Positions 55,249 to 61,814 of a stretch of DNA of 64,000 nucleotides are shown here, piece after piece (within the stretch, counting starts at the first letter, position 1; each line of letters begins with the position of its first letter). The stretch comes from Roseiarcus sp963820775 (GTDB lineage: Bacteria; Pseudomonadota; Alphaproteobacteria; Rhizobiales; Beijerinckiaceae), in the NCBI GenBank assembly GCA_963820775.1, contig CAWGBF010000015.1, forward strand, positions 1,302,001-1,366,000, given 5' to 3'. A program made the position numbers and the translations under genes. A model generated the notes under the pieces. That model ran no database searches and was not told the origin of the DNA. It saw nothing but the letters and a program-made list of their open reading frames with translations.

Positions 55249-56535
55249 GGACGGTTCTATAAACGCGTTTTTCCGGACGGAGACGGGTCGAGTGACGCGA
55301 TTTTGAGGTGCGGGATCTCGGTTTTGGATGCGGCATAGGGCGCCGCATGCTGCGGCGACCGGGCGGCCCTTTGGCGCGGGGGTCAGGCGGCAGCGAGACG
55401 ATCGAGGAAGACGAGCCTGCGGAAGTTGTAGACGAGGTTGGCCATGCCGATCTTGGTTTTCGCCCGGGCGATGCCGATGGTGCGGACGAAGAGGTCCATC
55501 TTGTCCTTCTGCACGGCGAAGACGTGTTCGACGCCGGAGCGGACTTTGGACTTGAGCGCGTTGGCGCGCCGCGTCGTCTCCGGCATGGGCCGGCCCGCCG
55601 GCTTCTTGCGATGGACGCGGCTGACGAACCCATTCTTTTCGAGGAACGCCTCATTGGCCTTCGAGCGGTAGGCCGTGTCGGCCCAGACGGCGCTCGCGGT
55701 GTTGGTCTTGTCGAGCAGCCCCTCACGCAGCCGCGCGCCCTCGTAGGCCGCAGCGTCGGTCGCCTCCCACCGCCGGATCAGCCCATGTTCGCGGTCGATC
55801 GAGACATGGTTTTGGTAGCCGAATGTCGGAATAGCGATGTCGACCGGAGGAACCGTCCCATCCGGCCTGGCCTTGGCCTTGCTGAACTTGACCGTCCAGC
55901 GCCCGTCACGGTCCTTCTGCCGGAGCTTGGCTGGCTGGGCTTTCCAGGCCTGCGGAATGCGCCCCTCCTTGACCGCCTTCTTCTCCTCCTCGGTGTTGCG
56001 CTGCTTGGGCGCGGCGATCAGCGAGGCGTCGACGATCTGGCCGCCCATAGCGACGTAGCCAGCCTCGCGCAGCGCCGCGTCGAACCGGTCGAACAGTGGC
56101 TTAATCGCCTCGGCCCTGGTCAGCTTTTCCCGGAACAGCCAGATCGTGCGAGCGTCGGGAACCCGATCGGATAGGCTCAACCCGAGAAACCGCATGAACG
56201 ACAGGCGGTCGTTGATCAGAAACTCGGTACGCTCGTCCGAGAGGGTGTTGGCCGCCTGGATCACCAGGATCTTGAACATCATCACAGGGTCGAACGGCGG
56301 TCGGCCGCCCTGCGAGCCGTCCGAGTAGGCCAGCGCCCGCGTCAGCTCGGACCGGAAAATCTCGAAATCGACCGCCGCTGCGAAAGCCTGCAACTGATCG
56401 CCGAGATCGCTCAGCCGCTTCAGCCGCTCGTCGACGTCGAAAAGTCCCCCCTGGCCGCGCATCGATTCGCCTCCCACTCCACCTGGGAGTGAATCAGAAA
56501 ATGCTGGAAGGCGCGAGGTTCTTAGAAGCGTCCAA
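55249..56535. mobile_element. IS5-like insertion sequence, 1287 bp
   Basis: Imperfect terminal inverted repeats: GGACGGTTCTATAAACGCG at the left end and GGACGCTTCTAAGAACCTCG read inward from the right end. Both ends are bordered by AATT, which could be a 4-bp target duplication or an extension of the repeat, since AATT is self-complementary. It holds one intact transposase. The insertion lies next to the dispersed motif copy at 56542. Confidence 0.8.
55383..56462 (-). CDS. IS5-family transposase
   Basis: A 359-residue DDE transposase starting at ATG 56462 with GGGAGG seven bases before. The N-terminal DUF772 domain (RPPFDPVMMFKILVIQAANT, FMRFLGLSLSDRVPDARTIW) precedes the DDE domain (GQIVDASLIAAPKQR with the first Asp, AVWADTAYRSKANEAFLEKN with the second, RSGVEHVFAVQKDKMDL with the Glu). 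The catalytic residues all appear present and the frame is intact, so the element may be active. Confidence 0.9.
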   Translation of the reverse strand: MRGQGGLFDVDERLKRLSDLGDQLQAFAAAVDFEIFRSELTRALAYSDGSQGGRPPFDPVMMFKILVIQAANTLSDERTEFLINDRLSFMRFLGLSLSDRVPDARTIWLFREKLTRAEAIKPLFDRFDAALREAGYVAMGGQIVDASLIAAPKQRNTEEEKKAVKEGRIPQAWKAQPAKLRQKDRDGRWTVKFSKAKARPDGTVPPVDIAIPTFGYQNHVSIDREHGLIRRWEATDAAAYEGARLREGLLDKTNTASAVWADTAYRSKANEAFLEKNGFVSRVHRKKPAGRPMPETTRRANALKSKVRSGVEHVFAVQKDKMDLFVRTIGIARAKTKIGMANLVYNFRRLVFLDRLAAA

Positions 56536-56541
56536 TTACGT

Positions 56542-56557
56542 CGCTGTAGCTCTCGCC
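56542..56557. repeat. Dispersed motif, copy 2
   Basis: GTCGCTGTAGCTCTCG within ACGTCGCTGTAGCTCTCGCC. On the minus strand it reads PGESYSDVI and is interrupted directly afterwards by the insertion sequence. Confidence 0.5.
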
Positions 56558-56567
56558 CGGGTGATGG

Positions 56568-56744
56568 TTATGGTCTGGCGCGTCGCCCTATGGCCTCGAG
56601 GCCAGCCTTGATGAGCTGTCGGATGGCTTCGACGCGGCTGGGCAAGCGGTGCTCGGAACGGAAGTCGTCGATCCGCTCGAAGAGCGAGCGAGGCATCAAG
56701 AGTGAGACGTGAACGTCGCGATTGGGGGGCGGCTTTACCATCAT
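56568..56744 (-). CDS. Small ribbon-helix-helix (CopG/Arc-like) protein
   Basis: About 58 residues from ATG 56744 (or 56741): VHVSLLMPRSLFERIDDFRS with HRLPSRVEAIRQLIKAGLEA gives a strand followed by two helices, the RHH fold of antitoxins and plasmid repressors. No toxin gene lies next to it; the insertion sequence ends 33 bases downstream, so a partner may have been displaced or lost. The longer frame to 56831 is unlikely. Confidence 0.55.
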   Translation of the reverse strand: MMVKPPPNRDVHVSLLMPRSLFERIDDFRSEHRLPSRVEAIRQLIKAGLEAIGRRARP

Positions 56745-57325
56745 GGCTGCAGGCTGTACGGCGCGCTTGGGTGAGATCAGTTGCCGAAACCCCTTCTGAT
56801 GGTTTTTGTTCCCCCGGACGCCCTGCCTCAAAGTTTCAACGTCCCGCCCCGATGGGCCTCCGAAAGTTGACGATCGACAACTTCAGACGGGGACCGGCTC
56901 ACGCGACTGTCCGAAGACCGCTTCGGCGAGCTTTTGATCAGCGGTCGGGCGGCAGCCTGCCCAGCTTGAAGCCGGGGGAAATCTTAGGCACGGTCCGCCA
57001 AGGCAACCGCGCCCGCTTGTCGGCCTTGGCTGGCGGCGGGGCTCGGGTTGCTGCTTAAGTCGCGCCTAACGCTGCTTGGTTTCAAATCGTTGCGGCCTCG
57101 CCTGGAACTACTATCACGATCCCGCATGGTTCCACCCAACAGCTGACTTGGCCGGCCGTAGAGCTACATTTGACAATAGGCAGACAAATTTGCCGCGCCG
57201 TTCTTGCTGGCACGACAACTTGGCTTTCATAAGTCAAACCTCTCCTGAACGGCTGTGTAGAACGAAAACATCCACTTTTGAACACTGAACTTTCAGCAGT
57301 AAATCCTGGAATGCTCATCTTATTT
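56745..57325. other. Gene-poor accessory stretch
   Basis: No supported gene. A short plus frame around 56905-56970 (LSEDRFGELLISGRAAACPA) looks faintly protein-like but lacks start and context. The part from 57110 to 57320 is more AT-rich than its surroundings, with no clear operator. Confidence 0.3.
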
Positions 57326-57557
57326 TCATCCCTGGAGCAGACGAACATGGCGAGAGGAGGCTTCCTTCGCCTGCGGAGCCGGGGTTGGCTCCGCCGCAGC
57401 TTCAAACTTCCCGGTGCCGCGCGCAATGGATCAAGGCGCGGGGGGCGCGAGGAAACCGGTCGTCCTCGATGGCGCACCGGATTGCCGCAGCAACGGCGGC
57501 GAGCTCGTCGGCGGTTAGGTCAATTGTCGGCACGGCTCGGATATAATCGGCCGACAT
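57326..57557 (-). pseudogene. Small conserved Rhizobiales-type protein, at least two frameshifts
   Basis: From ATG 57557 the minus strand reads VPTIDLTADELAAVAAAIRC and AIEDDRFPRAPR, then in another frame LDPLRAAP, then in the third frame KFEAAAEPTPAPQAKEASSR to a stop at 57326. The order matches a short protein often seen in Rhizobiales, with an IDLTxDELxAVxxAIRxAIEDDKFP core. Function unknown. Confidence 0.45.
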
Positions 57558-57832
57558 TTGTCCAGCAAGGAGTCGGAACTCGCCACCGACCACCGCGTTT
57601 TAGGCACCAGCTTGCCAGGCGTCCCGGCGGCGCGACATACGCGGCGACCAGCCGCTCGGGCTCGCTCACATTGAGGAGTTTGGTGGCTTGAGAGTTGGTT
57701 CCAAACAATTTCTTGCCACTCCTCGAGTCTGCTGGCATTGTTGTAATTCAGAAACTTTTGGCCCGGATATATGGTCTTGGAACGGCCGATCTTGCCTTGC
57801 GTTGATGGTCCCATATATGTTACCAGGCAGTC

Positions 57833-58186
57833 ATGCCTCAGACCCGTGAGTATGAGGACCAAGACGGACAAAGTCCATTTGGGAGGTGGTTTAACGGGTT
57901 GGAGCCCTTCACCGCTGCCAAGGTAAGCCGGTCAGTGGCGAAGCTTGAAGTTGGCTTGCGCCCAAATGTGAAGCCGGTCGGAGGCGGGGTGCACGAGGCT
58001 AGAATCGACTACGGGCCCGGGTACCGGGTTTACTTCGCCTTCGATGGGGACCACCTGGTCCTCCTACTCGGAGGTGGTGAGAAACACGGGCAGCGCGACG
58101 ACATCGCGGCCGCCCAAAAACGATGGACCGATTATAAACAGCGCAAGCGGGCCGCGGCCCGCCTAGGAGGATTGTCATGGCTTTGA
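57833..58186 (+). CDS. HigB-like toxin (RelE/ParE superfamily, Gp49-related)
   Basis: A 117-residue protein of the phage-derived Gp49-like/HigB group. Typical elements are FGRWFNGLEPFTAAKVSRSV, HEARIDYGPGYRVYFAFDGD and LLLGGGEKHGQRDDIAAAQK, a fold that usually acts as a ribosome-dependent mRNA interferase. It overlaps the antitoxin gene by 10 bases in the toxin-first order typical of higBA. Confidence 0.85.
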   Translation: MPQTREYEDQDGQSPFGRWFNGLEPFTAAKVSRSVAKLEVGLRPNVKPVGGGVHEARIDYGPGYRVYFAFDGDHLVLLLGGGEKHGQRDDIAAAQKRWTDYKQRKRAAARLGGLSWL

Positions 58187-58497
58187 CCCGAGATTTCCGC
58201 GAGACCGTGGCGGCCCGAGCTGCACGGGACCACGCCTTCAAGGCTGCTCTCCTGCAAGAGTCGCTACAGGCGTTCGTCGAGGGCGAAGTTGCGGCCGGCC
58301 TCGTTCTCCTGCGCGACTGTATCAACGCCACGGTCGGCTTCGGCGCGCTCAGTAAGGAGACGCGCATCCCAGAAAAAAGTCTGATGCGAATGGTGGGCCC
58401 TCGTGGGAACCCTACCGCGAGCAATCTTTTCGCGACAATCGCAGCGCTTCAGCATCAAACCCATGTCCAAGCACATGTCGAGGCCCACTGCGACTAA
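58177..58497 (+). CDS. HigA-like antitoxin, XRE-type regulator
   Basis: A 106-residue protein. FRETVAARAARDHAFKAALL and QAFVEGEVAAGLVLLRDCIN lead to a compact helix-turn-helix (GFGALSKETRIPEKSLMRMV, PTASNLFATIAAL). Antitoxins of this type neutralise HigB and repress their own promoter. A TGTTACC and AGGCAGTCATG stretch just before higB is the likely control region. Confidence 0.82.
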   Translation: MALTRDFRETVAARAARDHAFKAALLQESLQAFVEGEVAAGLVLLRDCINATVGFGALSKETRIPEKSLMRMVGPRGNPTASNLFATIAALQHQTHVQAHVEAHCD

Positions 58498-58524
58498 GGG
58501 CCGCATCGTTCCACAGTCCAAACA

Positions 58525-58586
58525 AAAAGGGCGGCCCGAAAGCCGCGCCCTCGCCTAGAAAAAAGCCCCGCGCGAGCGGGGGCTCG
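58525..58586 (-). terminator. Two tandem intrinsic terminators, leftward
   Basis: On the minus strand, AGCCCCCGCTCGCGCGGGGCT followed by TTTTTT (58561-58584) and GGGCGCGGC-TTTC-GGGCCGCCC followed by TTTTT (58525-58550) are two GC-rich hairpins with T runs. They stop transcription of the small exported protein gene at 58606-58839. Confidence 0.75.
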
Positions 58587-58605
58587 ACGCGGGGCAGCGC
58601 GCTTG

Positions 58606-58839
58606 TCAGTGACGGAACTTGCACTGGCCCTGGTAGATCACTGTCCAGCGCCGCTCCTTCGCAAAGCATGGATTTGTTTCCGCTGTAAAAATCAAATGGT
58701 GCGAATTGTAGACGCAATAGTTTGTAACGAACCGCGGGCAAATTGGTGCGGCAGACGCTTCGTTTTGCGCCGAAACGGCCCCAACCATCGCGATCGCCGC
58801 CCCCATAATCAGACAAGCGCGGGCTGATGAGAAATTCAT
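58606..58839 (-). CDS. Small exported Cys-containing protein
   Basis: 77 residues from ATG 58839, which has GGAGGATGTC just upstream. A signal peptide (SSARACLIMGAAIAMVGAVSA) is followed by a mature part with four cysteines: PICPRFVTNYCVYNSHHLIF, TNPCFAKERRWTVIYQGQCK. The spacing suggests two disulfides. Function unknown. Two terminators follow. Confidence 0.65.
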   Translation of the reverse strand: MNFSSARACLIMGAAIAMVGAVSAQNEASAAPICPRFVTNYCVYNSHHLIFTAETNPCFAKERRWTVIYQGQCKFRH

Positions 58840-59016
58840 GACATCCTCCAAATGCTTGAAGTTAGCAACAAAGAGGACATAGCGGTAATCGACGACGGCT
58901 GCCGTGCGCTCTATCACACTGCCAACGAACCCCCGCCGCCAAAGCTCAGTTTAAGCTGCGGCAACGGCCCTCAGGACGCCGTCAGCCCTCATTGGCGCGC
59001 ATTTCAGGAGGTCGAA

Positions 59017-59658
59017 ATGGACACACTTAAAGCGGCATCTCTTATCATAAACGCTCTAGTGCTAGTGGTTGTCATCACCTTGTTAGTCTATACAATATTT
59101 GGCAAAAAACAAGATATCGTGCGCGTTTCTGTATTAGGAATTGTGCTTAATTTAACGGGTAGGCTACAGGAGCATTTTTTTTCTCCTCTTTCTGACGCCT
59201 GGTTTCGGGTATATACCTTCAATCAAGATAACCGGTTGTGGAAAAACAGCCCCAAGACGCTCGACGTGACGAGGGGTGTCTCTTTATTCTGGTTAGGCCA
59301 TGACTTGATGTGGACGGCCATCGCTCTCATTTCTCAAAGAGAACCAAAGCAAATACGACGTGGATTAACTCTTAGTGGATGGCAAATGGAACAGTCAGGT
59401 CTCTCGTTTACAAATGAATATGCCCAACTAAGAAGTGCTGTCACCGATTTTAACGACGATCCCGAATTTTGGACTGACAAGCAACGTTCCGAACTTGCGT
59501 CACGATTAATAACATGGGCACATGTGATCGGTGTCAATATTTTAAATCAACGTGTTCATGGAAAAGGTATCTACTTTCCGCTCCCACCCAGACCCAGCGA
59601 CGACGAGAACGTCGCAGAAAATGGAATATTCGCAGTTGGGGGTAAGGTCCCAAACTAG
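59017..59658 (+). CDS. AT-rich orphan membrane-anchored protein
   Basis: A 213-residue protein from ATG 59017 with GGAGG five bases upstream. One N-terminal helix (AASLIINALVLVVVITLLVYTIF) anchors a mostly soluble part (WFRVYTFNQDNRLWKNSPKT, GLSFTNEYAQLRSAVTDFND, RLITWAHVIGVNILNQRVHG). Codon use is markedly AT-richer than the rest of the window, a sign of recent transfer. I recognise no family. Confidence 0.65.
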   Translation: MDTLKAASLIINALVLVVVITLLVYTIFGKKQDIVRVSVLGIVLNLTGRLQEHFFSPLSDAWFRVYTFNQDNRLWKNSPKTLDVTRGVSLFWLGHDLMWTAIALISQREPKQIRRGLTLSGWQMEQSGLSFTNEYAQLRSAVTDFNDDPEFWTDKQRSELASRLITWAHVIGVNILNQRVHGKGIYFPLPPRPSDDENVAENGIFAVGGKVPN

Positions 59659-59826
59659 GAGGGGCGCTTTCTGCCGCTATATACCGAAGGGCGAATGCGA
59701 TCGAACCGGCGATGTCATACTGCGCCCTTCGTGCGCGCGTGTCTTTGTGACGCAAACCCCGGGTTGTAGAAAGGGTTACGTTGTGCTGAGATACCCCTGC
59801 TAATCGCTAAAGGTCGGGGGTACGCC

Positions 59827-60528
59827 ATGAAACTGAAATTGCTCTGTTCCGTCCCGGCTTTGTGTCTGGCTGGCTTTGCTTCCCAAGCGTCGGTAGCAGC
59901 ATCGTTGAATCCGACCAGCTACAACATGCCTAACGGGGATGGCCAACTAAACGGAGGCGAATTTAACTACTGGGACGCAACCTACAATGGCAGCGGCGCG
60001 ACGACCATGGACAGCGCGCCGTTGAGCGGCGGTCTGGGCGTCCTTACAGACGGATTTGCCTCACCCGATCCTTGGAACAGCGTATCAAATCTTTCTGGCA
60101 CTGGCCCCTATGTTGGCTGGCAATGGCGGAATAATGGCGACCCAACCATCGCCTTCAATTTCGCGGGGCCGGTGCGCGTCAATACGATTTCGCTGGCGGT
60201 TGACAATACGCAAATAGGCGGCGTCTTTGCGCCGGTCGCCTTGACCATTGACGGGACAACGTACACGCCGACGGTCACGGCAATCTCCGCCACGTCGGAG
60301 TGGTTGACCGTATCTGGCCTGTTGTTGGTGGGCAGCACGCTGACTGTCACGCCAGATCACGATCCGCATGGCGCGTCGATGTGGATGTTTGTCAGTGAGG
60401 CTCAATTCACAGGGGGTGCCGTTCCCGAACTCTCGACCTGGGCTATGATGCTGCTTGGCTTCGCGGGCCTTGGCTTCGCGGGCTATAAGCGCCGCGGGGC
60501 GTTGGCTCGCACGGCGGTTCGCGTCTGA
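59827..60528 (+). CDS. Exported protein with PEP-CTERM-like sorting signal
   Basis: A 233-residue protein. A signal peptide (LKLLCSVPALCLAGFASQAS) leads a beta-rich domain (VNTISLAVDNTQIGGVFAPV, MWMFVSEAQFTGG) and a C-terminal tripartite signal: VPELSTWAMMLLGFAGLGFA, then KRR. This is the PEPxxWA-CTERM form, with Leu where the third signature residue is usually Pro. Such proteins are processed by exosortase and displayed at the cell surface. No exosortase is visible here. GGGGG lies before the ATG. Confidence 0.8.
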   Translation: MKLKLLCSVPALCLAGFASQASVAASLNPTSYNMPNGDGQLNGGEFNYWDATYNGSGATTMDSAPLSGGLGVLTDGFASPDPWNSVSNLSGTGPYVGWQWRNNGDPTIAFNFAGPVRVNTISLAVDNTQIGGVFAPVALTIDGTTYTPTVTAISATSEWLTVSGLLLVGSTLTVTPDHDPHGASMWMFVSEAQFTGGAVPELSTWAMMLLGFAGLGFAGYKRRGALARTAVRV

Positions 60529-60534
60529 CTCCGT

Positions 60535-60660
60535 TCTCTGGCGAGCCTTCAGGATCACGTCGCTGTAGCTCTCGCCGGGCCACGGATCGCGCCGAGGCGG
60601 TCGACCGTCCCCTGGTCCAGGCCAAATGACCACGTCGCCCTGTTTCGGTCGGGCTAGTGG
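60535..60660 (-). pseudogene. Possible antitoxin remnant
   Basis: The minus strand reads LDQGTVDRLGAIRGP in one frame and GESYSDVILKARQR in the next, as in VapB-type antitoxin tails (RxPGESYSDVILR). One missing G in GGCCCGGCGAG would join them. Start codon and N-terminus are not evident, and no PIN toxin follows. Confidence 0.35.
60559..60574. repeat. Dispersed motif, copy 3
   Basis: GTCGCTGTAGCTCTCG within ACGTCGCTGTAGCTCTCGCC, the same 20-mer as copy 2. It falls in the possible antitoxin remnant. Confidence 0.5.
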
Positions 60661-60824
60661 GCCACGCCTGCGTGTCGGCCGGCAAAGTCCGCCTTGATCG
60701 CCGTGTACGCTTGCCGATCATGGGACCGCGGGTTAGCCGATCCAGCTCAATCCGACCTCCCCATGTCTGTCGGGTATCCGACTTCCGCCATCGTGATAAT
60801 CCTAGCGTAATCTGGGGGCGGGAA

Positions 60825-60953
60825 ATGCGGAGGGCTTTGATGATAGCGCTCGTCCTCGAATTATGCGGCGGCGTCTGCGCCCTGTCGACGATTGCCTTCC
60901 TCGGCCTGGCTTCTGTGAGCAAGTTGAGGCCGGATTTGAAGGAGGGGCCTTGA
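60825..60953 (+). CDS. Possible 42-residue membrane microprotein
   Basis: ATG 60825 with GGGGGCGGGA just upstream gives MRRALMIALVLELCGGVCAL and STIAFLGLASVSKLRPDLKE, a single hydrophobic helix with a short tail. There is no homology I can cite; it could be chance. The rest of the 60.5-61.1 kb gap shows only the antitoxin remnant. Confidence 0.3.
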   Translation: MRRALMIALVLELCGGVCALSTIAFLGLASVSKLRPDLKEGP

Positions 60954-61080
60954 TACTGATCTCCGCCCATCTCCTCGCGCGGAATCTCCCCACGCGAGGC
61001 GACAAAGCGCGCACCAGCCGGGAGAAAGGCGTGCCTGAACATCAGATTCGCATGGCGCCCTAAATGTTCCGTTACCCAGC

Positions 61081-61106
61081 AAAAAAAGGGCGGCCCTAGA
61101 GCCGCC
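61081..61106 (-). terminator. Intrinsic terminator, leftward
   Basis: On the minus strand GGCGGC-TCTAGG-GCCGCC followed by TTTTTTT. It lies 22 bases past the stop of the resolvase fragment. Confidence 0.75.
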
Positions 61107-61128
61107 GCACCGCCCGCACTTGGTAGCC

Positions 61129-61350
61129 CTAAGCGGCCAGCTTCCTCTTGAGCTTCTGCACGGTCCCAACGCCGACGCTGTGAAGCTTCGCAAGCTTGAC
61201 GACACCCACGCCGGCCTTGAGATCGGCGACAATGGCCGCAGCCTTGTCGGCTGCAATAGTCGGGCGGCCGAACCTGACCCCGGAGGCCCTGGCGCGCGCC
61301 TGTCCTGCCAGAACGCGCTCTCTGAAGGTAGAGACCGACGCCGTAGCCCT
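61129..61350 (-). pseudogene. Serine recombinase (resolvase) C-terminal fragment
   Basis: The last 60 residues or so of a resolvase/invertase: RERVLAGQARARASGVRFGR, PTIAADKAAAIVADLKAGVG and VVKLAKLHSVGVGTVQKLKR, the DNA-binding helix-turn-helix (HTH_7). The N-terminal catalytic domain with the active serine is missing; the frame is cut 1 base before the MITE-like element at 61352. The fragment is a relic of a transposon or plasmid resolution system. Confidence 0.75.
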
Positions 61351-61351
61351 T

Positions 61352-61468
61352 TAGCAGGCTGTTGAAAAAGTCGGCCGCGTGGGGTCGAAACCGTGAACAC
61401 AATAGAATCCAACGGAGTCCGGAACGGAATCAAACTACGGCGGAAATGAGTTTTTCAACAGCCTGCTA
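61352..61468. mobile_element. MITE-like element, 117 bp
   Basis: TAGCAGGCTGTTGAAAAA at 61352-61369 and its exact reverse complement at 61451-61468 flank 81 bases of non-coding sequence. Ends of the GGCTGTTGAAAAA type occur on several insertion-sequence families, so this is probably a non-autonomous derivative. It borders the truncated resolvase. Confidence 0.8.
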
Positions 61469-61814
61469 GATCGACCATAGCGCTAGCCACGTCGGCGAAC
61501 GACCTACCGAGGGACTCTGGGCATTTCCGGGCGTCGTTTTCGATGGACTTCTGTATGGCCGACCAACTGCTGACACCGAGTGCAATTGGCTGGCCGGGCA
61601 ACTCTATCCGGCCTGCAACAGCAGCCCTTAACCTATAATGAACCGGCTAACCACGCGTGTAACGCGTGCGCGTGTTCGTTTTGGCGAACCGTCCGAACTC
61701 TCTTGAACCGTGGCGCGAGACCTGAATTGACGTGCGGGCCGCCCACCGAAGAATGCATTGGCACACGCTTAGTTGGCGGTCTAACATCACCTCCGGGGGA
61801 GCTTGGTGTGCCGA
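61469..61814. other. Stretch between the MITE-like element and the DUF4145-like gene
   Basis: No complete gene. The minus strand 61469-61625 reads GRIELPGQPIALGVSSWSAI, KSIENDARKCPESLGRSFAD and VASAMVDLAGC, ending at a stop inside the MITE end, so a small gene may have been interrupted. The part from 61640 on is moderately AT-rich and probably the promoter region of the next gene. Confidence 0.35.

Noticed and set aside
60443..61402. 319-codon Arg-rich minus-strand frame
   Set aside because: It crosses the PEP-CTERM gene end, the resolvase fragment in a different frame and the terminator; it is a GC-driven shadow.
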